Below are positions 21,840 through 32,525 of a DNA stretch of 64,000 nucleotides, piece by piece (position 1 is the first letter of the stretch; each line of letters opens with the position of its first letter). The stretch spans positions 744,001 to 808,000 of the forward strand of contig JANATF010000004.1 in assembly GCA_029449245.1 (NCBI GenBank). The letters run 5' to 3'. The stretch comes from Mortierella alpina. Its lineage: Eukaryota > Mortierellomycota > Mortierellomycetes > Mortierellales > Mortierellaceae. Both the position numbers and the translations under genes were made by a program. Under the pieces are notes generated by a model. That model was not told where the DNA came from and did not search any database. It saw only the letters and a list, made by a program, of their open reading frames with translations.

Positions 21840-23327
21840 TCACAGCTTGGCTGCAGGCACTGCGCTTCCACCAGTGACAAACTCAACACCCTTCGTAATG
21901 TTCCCCCTGAGCTCGCCAATCGCGATCCCTACCAGGCGCTGCTCCTCCGCCGACAGATCAGGCAGCGCCAGCACATTCGCCACTCCCGCAGGCCCAAGCT
22001 CAACGTCCTGTGCAAAGTAGTCAAGCCCTGTCAATGTCTTGTTCCGCTCTGCGCCAGTGTTGCCCCTCAAATGTACATACGTCGACTCGATCAAGCCCTT
22101 CCTGCCCAGGACAGACGCCTCCAGCAATGCATTCGTGAACCGTGCTCCCGCATACGCCATAGAGAGCGTAGCAGATCCAGCCCCGTCCTTGGCCTTGACA
22201 ACCTCATCTCCTCCAAACTGGATGCGATGTGTCAGTGTCTTGATCTCCTCGGACGTCAACGACACCTGCTTGATCTGCGACAACAGTGGGACAATGGTCG
22301 CACCACTGTGTCCTCCTACAACCGTGATCCTGTTGGCATGGGGCTCAAACTGAGGCTTGATCTGGTGGACAAATGTTGATGACCGTACGATATCGAGTGT
22401 GCTGATGCCAAACACTCTAAGCAAGTGTTCATTTAAAGTAGAAATGAAAAACAAAAAAAAAAAAAGGGTAACAGCAGTGAGTAACCTTGTCGCAAAACGC
22501 TAGGGCTCACAACTGATGCACAGTGGGCAAGGAAGAAAAGAAAAATGGTCCTTGACGGGCACGCTCAAGTCCCAGAGAACGACATTCACGCTATGTCAAA
22601 CGCGTATGTCGCTTTTGTTTCCATACACACACTCACAAACACACACACACAAACGCACACACACTCGCATTTACAGGACGCCCTGTATCGTTACCTTCGG
22701 GGATCGAAAATGCCAGCCTTCTTGAACACCTCACACACAATAGGGACTGTGGAGTTGACAGGGTTGGAAATGACGAGGATAAAAGCCTTTGGGCAGTACT
22801 GTGCACATCCCTCCGCAAGCTCGCGAACAATGCCAGCGTTGACCTACAGAGTGCAATGAAGCAAAATGGAGAGAGAGCGAGGCCCAGAGTTAGTAAATAA
22901 ACACATTTGTAGCAAACGGACAACCGAAAAAATACTTTACCTTGAAGAGGTCATCGCGGGTCATGCCTGGCTTGCGTGGCACTCCGGCTGGGATCACGAC
23001 TGTATGGGCGCCTTTGAGGGCCTCAGCCAACGAATCCTTGCCAGCATGGCCCGTTACTTTGGAGGGGGTGTTGATGTGAGAGAGATCTGCAGCGACTCCA
23101 ACGGCATGGACAATATCGTAAAGCGCCAAGTGAGTGATGATTTCCGACTGCTTCAAGAGCAACGACAGAGGCTGACCGATGCCGCCAGCGGCACCACAGA
23201 CGACAACTATTGTGGCAGGACATGAAAGGCATTACTGGAGAGTCCGTGGGTAGTGCGAGTCGAGCGAGACGAGCGCGTCGACATCTCAAGACACGGCGGT
23301 TGTGTGAACAAGCTTACCTTTGACCAT
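21840..23327 (-). CDS. NAD malate dehydrogenase, probably peroxisomal
   Basis: Interconverts malate and oxaloacetate with NAD. Exons: 23327-23318, 23206-22941, 22843-22695, 22416-21840; 333 aa. Rossmann motif [46 protein letters not shown], and the catalytic region VGGHSG (active-site His) are all present. The protein starts [12 protein letters not shown] with no mitochondrial presequence and ends in AKL, a recognised variant of the C-terminal peroxisomal signal. Yeast peroxisomal Mdh3 has the same layout (MVKV start, SKL end). This suggests a role in NADH shuttling for beta-oxidation or the glyoxylate cycle. The first coding exon is only 10 nt. A TATA box and a CT-rich leader lie upstream. 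Enzyme assignment is secure; localisation is inferred from the ends. Confidence 0.94.
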
Positions 23328-23518
23328 TTTCAAGTATGATATGAAAAGAGAGAGAAAGAGAGAGAGAGAAGGCAAAGAGCAAGGAAGGGGTTGAGAAATG
23401 AAAGGAGACGGGATAGACAACGATGGGTATGATGTGGGTGGTGTGGAGGAAGTGGATGAGGGACGGTGGAAAGGAGAACAAAAGCAAGGAAGCAGCAGGA
23501 GTCGTGAAAGAGTCTGTT

Positions 23519-23525
23519 TTTTATA
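23519..23525 (-). promoter_or_regulatory. TATA box of the malate dehydrogenase gene
   Basis: TATAAAA on the minus strand, about 190 bp upstream of the ATG at 23327. The stretch between is CT-rich on the coding strand (23340-23480). Confidence 0.55.
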
Positions 23526-24866
23526 CCAGGCACGTTGTATCTCTGCTGATAAGAGAAACAAAATTTTGCCAGCCCAGCGCAGAAAACACCTTGTGGACAG
23601 CGCAAGGGGTGTCCTCTTCGGCTCCTTCTGGACCCACTTTTTTGTGTGTGCTTGTGATCCTGTGGGACCCCTCTTGCCCAGCCCTGGCGCACTCGTTGCG
23701 CACGCATAGTCTACGCCGATGGATCGATGCAGGAATGCAGCACAAGGTAGGACCGAACGAGCTCTTCCCCAACCTTCTACTTTACGGTCGTCGTTCGGTG
23801 CGTGGGCGTGGGCGTGTCACTGGCCGTTGTGGAGCAGGCGAGCGTGTGTTCACTTGCGTCTGTTGATTTGCTCTCGTCGATCGACCTCGAATCCCACATG
23901 AAAATTTTTCTCGTGCCGTTCTCAGGAACCGAGGTGACTGAGTGCCCGAGGCGACAGCAGGCGCAGAGCGGCACTGTCAGGGCCTCCTTTTACTCATGTG
24001 CACATGTGCCGCAGGCCCCAGCCAGCCAGCCAGCTAGCATACCAGCATATTGCCACCCTCGTCCCTCTCACCCTCCCGCTCCCTTATCTCTCGCTCAGGA
24101 CTGTTCATTCCACCGCCATTCTGCTGCTGCCACACAACGAACTGCATGAGAGCCTCTGCGCACCCCGCGCCGCATTCCCAGGCACTCAGGCTCCCGTCTC
24201 AATTGCACACCTCGCGCAGTATTGCTTGTTCGAACCAGGGCACACATAGAGTTTTGATCCCGCCCTTGCGATACACACATAATCAAATCGCGTGGCACCC
24301 GCCCTCTGTCCTCCTCCCTCCACAAGGCCCCCTTTTCCTCAGGGCTCGATATTTACAGCATCATGGTTTTCCTTTCGATCTTATCCCCGACAGGGCCGGT
24401 TGATCCATTGCCCGTCTCCGCGATGCGCTGATCATCAAACTTTCTTGGTCACATACTTGTTTGCAATACATTACACTCGGCCGGACACAACACAACCCTG
24501 AAAGTCTGTTCGATCAAATATTCATCTCCGAGCAAAGATAAGTGACCCTCCCCACAGATCGGCGACTACTCCCCCATAAAACAAACCGCGGTTGTGCTCT
24601 GCTCCACTCTGTCATCATAAAGCAGTGCTACGTGCAAGCCGACTCTGACAAGATGGTTATTTTTTTTATATATGTATTTGAAGATAGTGTACAGTTTACA
24701 TTTCAAAAAAAAATATAAATGAATGGTATGCGCTTGACTTTTGTCATGTCCATGCATCCGCGGCAGGAGAATAAGTTGGTGTTGAGGTTGTCTTTGCCGC
24801 TCATCTCGCCTTTCTCTTTCCTTTTCGTTTTTCATGTTCTTTTTTATGTTGTTGTTGTTGTAACGA
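23526..24866. other. Intergenic, no gene seen
   Basis: Upstream flank of malate dehydrogenase and 3' flank of the phosphatase gene. Overlapping open frames at 23998-24403 are biased in composition and carry no recognisable motif. A TATA-like AT run lies at 24660-24720. Confidence 0.4.
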
Positions 24867-26363
24867 TCACAAAAAGTAGTCGGGCGGTCCTTCTCTCTGA
24901 GGGTTCGTACGGGAATTCATCGCGTTGCGCTCAGAGTCTCTAAAGATTGTATAGCTTTTCTCCAAATTCGAGTCGATCTCCAAAATCGCTGCCACGTTCC
25001 CGCACCTACCAAGTGTCACGTTTAAGCACGAGTTAGATTGATTTTCGAGGCCAATGTTCAACAAGCAGCTCCAGAAAAAGATCTCTGCAAAAAAGGAATG
25101 TGAATGAAGAATAGTCCTTACCGGTAGCAGTAGTTGGGTGCGGACCACACTGTCACCACAGTCTCATCAAACATTAACTTATAGCCCTCCATAACCAACT
25201 GATGTGCACGCGCAATGAGCTCCAGGCCATTATTGTGCAAGAATGGTTTGGCCACACTCTCGCCAAACAGAAATCCTGCGCCACGAGGACTCAGTCCCCA
25301 GCCCGTGCACGAGTCTGGGTCTGGGTCGGACCACAGTAAATCACACATGGCGCCGTTGTGAGGAACTTCCTGCATCCTGTCGATTGTCCGAATCTATATT
25401 GGGGCAATTCCAGAACGATTTACGTGTATCCGTCAGCCTCAATAGTCTTTCTTAGTCAAGAAGCAAGTCTTTGCTTTTGCCACTGTACCTGGTCAATTGT
25501 GTTAATGGACGGTGAGAGTCCTCCATGTACGCAAAAGATACGATCGTCAATGATGGCCGACAAGCTGAGGTAATCGAAAATTTCACAACAGTATCTCCAG
25601 ACATTGGCGGATCCAAACTTTTGAAAGCACTCGTCATAGAATCCATACACCTTTGTGATCTGTCGTGATTCGTGGTTGCCTCGAATGAGAGTGATCCGAT
25701 CGGGGTACCTGACCTAAAATAAACGCGAGGTGGTCCATGCGAAACATGAGAAGCTTGCACTACATGCTACCATTCCCTTGAGAATGAAAGAAAAGTCGCT
25801 GCGAAAAGAATCGTCGAAGTACCTTGAGAGCCAGCAGGAGCAGAAATGTCTCTACACTGTGATGTCCTCTGTCCACAAAGTCACCTGCATTACACAAACA
25901 AGAACAAAGGTGAGCATAAAGTGTCCAAGGAACAACCACACCTTCGTTTCACTCACAAGAAATCAACAATCCAGGAGCTTGGCAGCGAATCAGTCTTACC
26001 CATGAACAAGTAGTTGGTTTTCGGACACTCACCACCAACCTCAAACAACTTTTTAAGATCGTGGAACTGGCCATGAATGTCACCACAGACCTACGCAGAG
26101 AGAAATAGGTAAAATTGAGGTTCGAGAAGTCTATAACGACATCGACACATGCGGGTGTATACATCGTGCCGAGATCGCGTGCGATGGACCATGGGGCGTA
26201 AGTGGTATGTGAAACGTACTGTTACAGGGGCATCCACGCGCTGGACGTTGCTCTCCTCAACCAGGATCTCGCGAGCCTTCAAGCATAGCTCCTTGACCTC
26301 AGCCTCTGTGATGATTTTGCATTGAAGCAGTGTCTGGATCTGGCGATCTAGATCAGATCCCAT
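24867..26363 (-). CDS. Serine/threonine phosphatase PP4 catalytic subunit (Pph3 ortholog)
   Basis: PP2A-family phosphatase acting in DNA-damage checkpoint recovery and other pathways with regulatory subunits. Exons: 26363-26220, 26090-26000, 25884-25823, 25713-25489, 25393-25122, 25005-24867; 310 aa. Metal-site motifs: GDIHGQF, GDFVDRG (joined over an intron), GNHESR, and HGGLSPS. Distinguishing PP4 from PP2A are the N-terminal [28 protein letters not shown] and [11 protein letters not shown]. The C-terminus DYFL is the conserved tail whose Leu is carboxymethylated in this family. All five introns are 80-140 nt. Confidence is very high for PP4-type. Confidence 0.96.
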
Positions 26364-26623
26364 AAAGAAAGTTCTTTGATGTGAAAGTATGGGTGCTGGA
26401 GAATGTGGGGCAGGAAGAGGATGTGGATTCACAAAAAGAAGTGAAGCGCTGAGTTGCGAAAGGTGGATGAAGGCCAGTGAATAGCTTTGCCGCCAAAGTC
26501 AAGCAGTTCGGGCGTGGAAAGTGACGTAAAGGTAGCTCCAACTCTCGCACACGGTACGAAATCTATGCTCGAACGACCTCGCCCGCTCAGGATACCACCA
26601 GTACTTGCCGATCTATACATGGC

Positions 26624-26870
26624 TTAGAAGCGAGTGCAGTACGGGTTGATCATACTCTCCAGTCCAAAATGACGACCCTGGGCATCCATCCCCTGCAGGT
26701 ATTGTGGCCCTTGAGGTATCAGGCGGTGTCTGCCAGTGTTGGTGATGTTGTGTACTCCTACGTCCTGGTGGACATTGGATTGGCAACCTGGGGTAGTTAA
26801 GGCAACGCACTGTTACCTCGCCGATGAAACTCTTGCCGCGTGGGCACTCTTTCAATGAGTAGAATTCATG
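26624..26870 (-). CDS. Possible small two-exon gene or gene fragment, unrecognised
   Basis: Two short frames join over a well-formed 52-nt intron (26816-26765; GTAACA...CAG with a CTTAAC branch-like site). They read HEFYSLKECPRGKSFIGE, then DVGVHNITNTGRHRLIPQ and 31 more residues to a TAA at 26626. No convincing start codon lies in frame: a TGA closes the frame just before 26870. Either an upstream exon is missing from this reading or it is a relic. It sits in the divergent promoter region between the PP4 and ceramidase genes. No family recognised. Confidence 0.3.
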
Positions 26871-27009
26871 GGCTCCTCACACGACATATACTAATGATAC
26901 TGGCCTGTATCATGTTTACTGCCTTGGCATGACAGGACACGATAGCAGGGCTTGTCAGGCGTGTACAGCTTAGCACGGTCGCGCAGCTTTTTTTTTGACG
27001 AGCCAACCG

Positions 27010-27017
27010 TATATAAA
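27010..27017 (+). promoter_or_regulatory. TATA box of the ceramidase gene
   Basis: TATATAAA on the plus strand, about 280 bp before the ATG at 27292. A CT-rich leader follows (27040-27190). Confidence 0.6.
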
Positions 27018-27291
27018 TCTCGCCCAAGCCAACCCAAGAACCTCTTCTTCTCTTCCACTCAACGCCACTTCCACCTGCTGCCATCATCTCCACTCCCCCT
27101 CCAAGTTCAACCACACGCTCAAGACAGCACCCGCTACATAGATCCTCGACACTAGTTCCTCATCCCTCGATCCCTTGCCCCACCTCTAGCCCTCAAGAAA
27201 CCACGTTTTTCTCCTACACGCTAGTAGACACTAGATTTTCTTTGTGCCCACTTTTTACAAAGCGCTCCGTGCACGCCAGAACAAAAGAAGT

Positions 27292-29047
27292 ATGATCGTT
27301 GCAAATCCCTATGCCAACTCGACCTTGGTGATGTCCCACTCACCGGGCTTCTGGGGCCACCCCACAGCATCAGGTAAGAGGCGTTCGTCGCTTTCACTGC
27401 CAAAAGGGTTTAGCCTATTTTTTTTTCTGCTTGTCTCTGAAAACTGTCTTGACGCTTTGCCTCATTTCTTTTTTTGGTACAGTCGGTAAGTCAATCGGTC
27501 ACCCTGTCAGTCAGACCCCTCTCAATAACCACTAATTGGGACACACGCGACCCGACAAACAACTCGTCTTGAAGAAAGGAGCAGCAGCAGTAGAGGCGCA
27601 AAGGATCTCAATCCTCTGCAAAGAAGTGGAGGGAGGAGGGGGTGGGGGACCATGTCCGTCCATGATGCTCATCGGATCCACGGCAGTTGTCATCTGCGCA
27701 GGCGAACAGGTCAAAAACACACACACATACAAGCAAAAAAGGGCATCGGGAGAGCAGCAGACGAAAGCGGTTGAATGATCCCCTGCGCATCACACATGCA
27801 AGTCCTTTGCCCTCTGCGCTCTTTATTTTCCCTCCTTTCGTCATTTTTCTTATCCTACCACGGCTCAACTGTGGACCCACTTTCCGAGCGGACTCAGCAA
27901 ACAAGCAGCAGGACACAATGAAAAAGGGGGGGAGAAACGCACACAAGGATCTTACTTGCATGCGGCACCACTTTGTGTCATGCAGCAGAGTGTTAGGCAT
28001 ACGAAAAAAAAATAGCACGCGGGTGTGGCCATGCGTACCTCACAACATATGGTCAGCGCATGTACTTTGGCATATGTGCAAAAAGTCATTTACTGAGAAT
28101 AGAGAGAGTTCGTCATGGATCGTGGACCCTGCTGTCGAACGGAAAAGCAATCAAAGGACCGAAATAACACACAGAGACGACGAGGGAGAAGGGATACCAC
28201 ATGATGACATCGCTAACCTGACCCTCGTTCTCATGCCGTTTTCTCCACATGTGGTGTGTACAATTTATTACTCAATCTTTACTTAGACTGGTGCGAGAGC
28301 AATTACGACAAGTCGCATTACATTGCTGAGTTCTTCAACTCCCTGTCCTCGCTCTCCATGATCCTCGTGGGTCTCGCAGGCATGTACCTTCACTCGTCCT
28401 TCGAGAAGCGCTTCCTGCTCACTTTCGGTTCCATCGTTATTGTCGGCATTGGCTCTATTGCCTTCCATGGAACGTTACTCTTCCCGCTTCAGATGTTGGA
28501 CGAGGTCCCCATGGTCTATTCCGTCCTCTCACTCGCCTACTGCTGTGTCGAAAACAAGCCCTACCGCCGCTATGGCGTCTGGTTCCCTATCAGCATCGCC
28601 CTCTACGGTCTCCTCACAACCCTCATCATGCTCTTTGCGGGTCCCGACAACCATCTGTTAGAGTTCATCGTCTTCCAGTCCTCCTTCACCTTCATGGTCC
28701 TCGTCGTCATGTCCCACATCATCAAGATCTATGCCAATCTACGGGACACCTCCATCAAGCGTCTATGGGCTATGACAGGGGTCATTGGCGTGGTCGCGTA
28801 TGCCTACTGGAACATCGATTTCCGGATGTGTGGATTTGTTCAAAACCTGCCCTTTGGGATCTGGAACCCTCAGTTCCATGCTTGGTGGCACGTCGGCGCC
28901 TCCGTCTGCTCTTACATGGTCTGCCTACTGGTCTGTTATGATCGAGCTCAAAATCTTGGTCGGGATCCCAAGATCCAGTGGAAGGCGGGTCTGTTGCCGT
29001 ATGTTGTTGCCCAGAGTGTACCCTCCATCAAATCCAAATACAATTAG
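27292..29047 (+). CDS. Alkaline ceramidase (YPC1/YDC1/ACER family), membrane protein
   Basis: Hydrolyses ceramide to a sphingoid base and fatty acid in the ER/Golgi. Exons: 27292-27373, a 3-nt microexon 27483-27485, and 28287-29047; 281 aa, the family's usual size. The N-terminal Ca-site motif GFWGHPTASVDWCESNY is rebuilt only with the microexon and is followed by YIAEFFNSLSSL. Catalytic zinc residues: the His of SIAFHGTLLFP, and the two His of HAWWHVGAS. Several hydrophobic segments fit the seven-pass fold. Intron 2 is 801 nt, long for this window. No KKXX-type ER signal at the C-terminus (ends SKYN). Whether it prefers phyto- or dihydroceramide cannot be judged. Confidence 0.93.
27483..27485 (+). 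other. Predicted 3-nt microexon (TCG) of the ceramidase gene
   Basis: Flanked by a polypyrimidine tract ending TACAG and by a perfect GTAAGT donor. Including TCG gives PTASVDWCE, the same spacing as the family's PTSTxDWCE. Skipping it keeps the frame but deletes one residue (PTASDWCE) next to the Ca-binding Asp. Confidence 0.65.
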
Positions 29048-29138
29048 AAAAAAATAAACGAGTGTTTGGTGTTGTGTATTATTAACGATAGGTATTGTAC
29101 ATGAGGGGTTTTTCTGAGGGATCACACTTTCCTCTCTA

Positions 29139-30962
29139 TCATGGTTGAGGTGTGGATGTCGTGGTTGTGGTTGTAGTGGTGGTGACTATAGTAGAAGAAG
29201 TAAAGGCTGTAGCCTCCTGGATCATAGGGTTGCTGGCCAAGGGCGATGCCGTAGCCTCCGCCGCTTGAACAGATAATGCCGGCGCAGCAAAGACGTCTGC
29301 TCCCGAGGCGCTGCTGCGCTGCTGATGGTGGCTCACTTCCCGAATACTGCTCGCTTGAATGCTTGATTTGCTTCCATTACTCCGATGCTGCCGCTCACGA
29401 CGCTCCTGTCGCTCCTGTCGCTCGTGGTGATGGTGATGGTGCTGTCCTTGTGACTTCGAGGCAGTCGTTAAGAGGGTCGATGAGGTCGAGGTCGACGTTT
29501 CGCCGCCACCACCACTACCACCCCCAGACTGGTCCCGATCAATCTCCTTGTCAAGCTCCTCCAGTTGACCCAAAACAAGTCCCACAAGATGGTCTTGCCT
29601 CTCCACATCCCAGCTCGCTCTCTCTAGCTCGAAGCGGCTCTTGCGTCGAGCTTCCATCAGTCGGTCCTCTTCCTGCCGCAGCCTCTTGGATTCCTCACGA
29701 TACCGCTGTACCTCCATTTCGATCTCGGGCGCCCAGGAGAGCTTGGTCACATCCACGACTGCATTCATGATCTGCTGTTGTTGCTGTTGAAGGACCTGCT
29801 GTGGCGCCGCTTGTGCAGAGGCTCCTTGGCCTTGTCCGCTTTGTGAGGTTCCAGGGCCATTCTGCCCGCTGTAGACGGATGACGATGAGGACGATGTGGG
29901 AAGGCCGGCGGATGACCTGTAAGGGGATCCGTTATAGTGACCAGCACCACTGCTGGCTGGCATGTTGGATGAGGAATGAGCTGCCGACAAATTGGATATT
30001 GAGGACGATAAAGGCACAGGTCCAGAAGAATGTCTGCTGAGGTAAGGAGGACCCCCCATGCCACCTCTGCTCATCATGGAAGGGTCCCGTTCCCTGTCTC
30101 TTTCCCGATCCCGCTCACGCTCACGTTCTCGTTGTTCCCTCTCCCTCTCTCTTTCTCGCTCCCTTTCCCGTTCCCGTTCCCGCTCTCGTTCTCTGTCACG
30201 GTCATGATCCCGCTCTCGCTCACGTTCTCTATCGCGGTCTCGTTCTCGCTCACGCTCGCGGTCTCTGTCCCGATGGTCCAGGTCGTATTCGGGAATTTGA
30301 CCAGGTTCGGGGCTTCTGGGTGCCGGAACCGCTGCTGGGCGGTCCAAGGAAGAGGAGGCGGAGGAGGCAGGGGCTGGCCCTGGTTTTCGTGCGCCTTCAG
30401 CTGTTGGAGAGGCCATCCTCGAGCCAGTTGACGTTGGCCGTGCTGCCGAGGCTGATGCAGATGCAGGCGCTGGTGGGGGCGGCAGTTGATGCGGCACCGG
30501 TCGTCGCGCCGGTGGAGGAGGTGGGTGCGCATGTGGAAGTCGAAGCTGGTTATGAGGCGATGGTGAATGATATGATGAGGAGGTGGGTCCATAGCCACCG
30601 CTGACATGTCTGGATCGTGGTGGTGGCGGCGAAGGCCTGTACGGATGATATGACTCGTTGCCGCCTCTGGCATAGTATTCTCGCTCTCCTCTGTAATACG
30701 GGTGTGGCTCCCTGGATGAGTAGTAGGACGGCGGCATGTGTGGTGGTGACCTATGTGAACTGCTGCCGCGGTAGTGAGGGTCGCGATGGTAGTCTGCAGA
30801 GGACAATGCGTAGGCAGCGTCCGCCATGGGCGAGCGAGATCGAGTGCGGCCTCCACCGCCCGTGGCGCTGCTCGGGGGCCCGCCTGCTGCGCCATAGCGC
30901 TCTGTCGACGATCCGCGGCGATGCTCTCCTGATGCTCGCGAGTAGGAGCCGTGTCGTTCCAT
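29139..30962 (-). CDS. Low-complexity protein with RD/RE repeat and a short coiled coil
   Basis: Single exon of 607 aa, not recognised as a named family. Residues 1-220 are Ser/Pro/Tyr/His-rich (RSRSP, many SSYH/PYY words). About 230-300 is an almost pure run of alternating Arg with Glu or Asp, coded by a degenerate 6-nt repeat (30085-30275), as found in many RNA-processing factors. A Ser/Gln-rich part follows. At roughly 395-470 there is a charged coiled coil beginning VTKLSWAPEIEMEVQRY and ending GQLEELDKEI, the only part likely to be ordered. The tail is Ser/Thr-rich with poly-His and poly-Thr. A nuclear or RNA-linked role is suggested by composition only. Confidence 0.75.
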   Translation of the reverse strand: MERHGSYSRASGEHRRGSSTERYGAAGGPPSSATGGGGRTRSRSPMADAAYALSSADYHRDPHYRGSSSHRSPPHMPPSYYSSREPHPYYRGEREYYARGGNESYHPYRPSPPPPRSRHVSGGYGPTSSSYHSPSPHNQLRLPHAHPPPPPARRPVPHQLPPPPAPASASASAARPTSTGSRMASPTAEGARKPGPAPASSASSSLDRPAAVPAPRSPEPGQIPEYDLDHRDRDRERERERDRDRERERERDHDRDREREREREREREREREREREQRERERERDRERDRERDPSMMSRGGMGGPPYLSRHSSGPVPLSSSISNLSAAHSSSNMPASSGAGHYNGSPYRSSAGLPTSSSSSSVYSGQNGPGTSQSGQGQGASAQAAPQQVLQQQQQQIMNAVVDVTKLSWAPEIEMEVQRYREESKRLRQEEDRLMEARRKSRFELERASWDVERQDHLVGLVLGQLEELDKEIDRDQSGGGSGGGGETSTSTSSTLLTTASKSQGQHHHHHHERQERQERRERQHRSNGSKSSIQASSIREVSHHQQRSSASGADVFAAPALSVQAAEATASPLASNPMIQEATAFTSSTIVTTTTTTTTTSTPQP

Positions 30963-31286
30963 GGCTGATATCGATTGCGGCTGGTGGCGATGGAGCGGGA
31001 GGGTGATGAGAAGAAGGATGTTGCATCAAGCAGTGAAATAACAACACTCGGTCAGACGTGACTGCGTTTCGCGGCCACCGACATGGCTGGGCGGGAGAAA
31101 TCCCTACACATCATCACAACTTGCCTCAAGTCAATCAGCGCACACAAACATAGACTACAAATATTACAAGATAGTATCGCGCAATAAATATAAAAACATA
31201 ATGTGGCAGCAATCCCTTCTATGATACTCTACAAGCCGATATATCCTGCAGTCTCGGTCCGATCATGTACTGCAGTTCCTCGACTC

Positions 31287-32525
31287 TTAAAAGCCCTCGA
31301 CCAAGCCGTGCTCCTGTCTGTAAGCGATAATGTCTGCGATCGTAACCAACTTGATGCCGTGCTCCTTTGCAAACTTGTAGCAGTCGTCCCGACGGGCCAT
31401 GGACCCATCCCGGTCATTGACCAGCTCACAAATCACAGCCACAGGCTGCAGTTTGGCCAGCTTGCACAGGTCAACCGATGCCTCAGTGTGTCCGAACCGG
31501 CGGATCGTACCACCCTCAGCATAACGCAGGGGAAGGATGTGTCCGGGGCGGTTAAAGTCCTTGGCGGTTTTGGTAGGGTCGGCCAAAGAGCGGCACGTCA
31601 AGGCGCGGTCATGGGCCGAGATTCCAGTAGTGGTATCATGTGCATAATCGACCGAGACCGTGTAGGCAGTCTTCATGAGCTCCTGGTTGTTAGGCACCAT
31701 GAGAGGCAGTTCCAGTGCCTCAAGTCTTGAGGGTGCGGCAGGCACACAGACGTATCCACTACAACGTAAAGCAGCAGGAGTGTGAGCTAAACTTCTGTCT
31801 TTGAAACAAAGTGTTTTTTTTGGGGACGCCATTTGTCGTAGTGCCACTTTGGCACAGGTCAAGACGGCGGTTCGAACGGGCTGTGAGGATCGGCGCATAT
31901 GTTTCCATTCCTCCACCATATATCATCGTGTCCCAGTCCTGTTGTCGCTCTGATCCTGCCTGGATTCTCCATCTCAATCCTGGAAAAATGGCACCGTGTC
32001 CACGATCTAGCCCTCTTGAACTCCGAGACTATTGATCCAGTTTGTCTTGGCCTTACCTGGAGTGACGGATAAGGAACGCCATCTGCTCAGTGGTGACCTT
32101 TTCTGCGGCGATGATCAAATCACCCTCATTCTCACGATCCTCATTATCGACAGCAATGATGAATTTTCCAGCAGCTACAACGGCAGACAAAAGTACAGAC
32201 AGACAAGGAGATGCAACGATTAGTCCAGGCTGTTTTCCATCTGTGCTGATTTACATCGCTTTGAGAGCTAATGAGATTGATGGCGTCTCCAGGTACAACG
32301 GGTCAATCAATAGCTCTGTGCACATCTCCTGTCCATAGCTCGGCAAGGTCATCAATCAAAGGTTTAGTCGTGCTGGAGGAAAAAGGGGGGGGAGCCGTAT
32401 CCAGATCGGCCCTGGTATTGTCCACAAAAGCGCACAGCGTCTAGCATCGGCAGGTATTAATTACCGATATCCTTGACAGCATCCTCGATCGAGTCGAATC
32501 GAACGTCTGGGATGGGCTGTACCAT
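31287..32525 (-). CDS. RIB3: 3,4-dihydroxy-2-butanone-4-phosphate synthase (riboflavin synthesis)
   Basis: Turns ribulose 5-phosphate into the four-carbon unit of riboflavin plus formate. Exons: 32525-32465, 32174-32057, 31758-31287; 216 aa, close to yeast Rib3. Motifs: [17 protein letters not shown] (acidic metal and substrate loop), [39 protein letters not shown], and [12 protein letters not shown] with the metal-binding His. It is monofunctional: there is no GTP cyclohydrolase II domain, as in other fungi. Intron 2 (298 nt) is longer than most here. The first exon codes only 20 residues. Very secure assignment. Confidence 0.97.
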
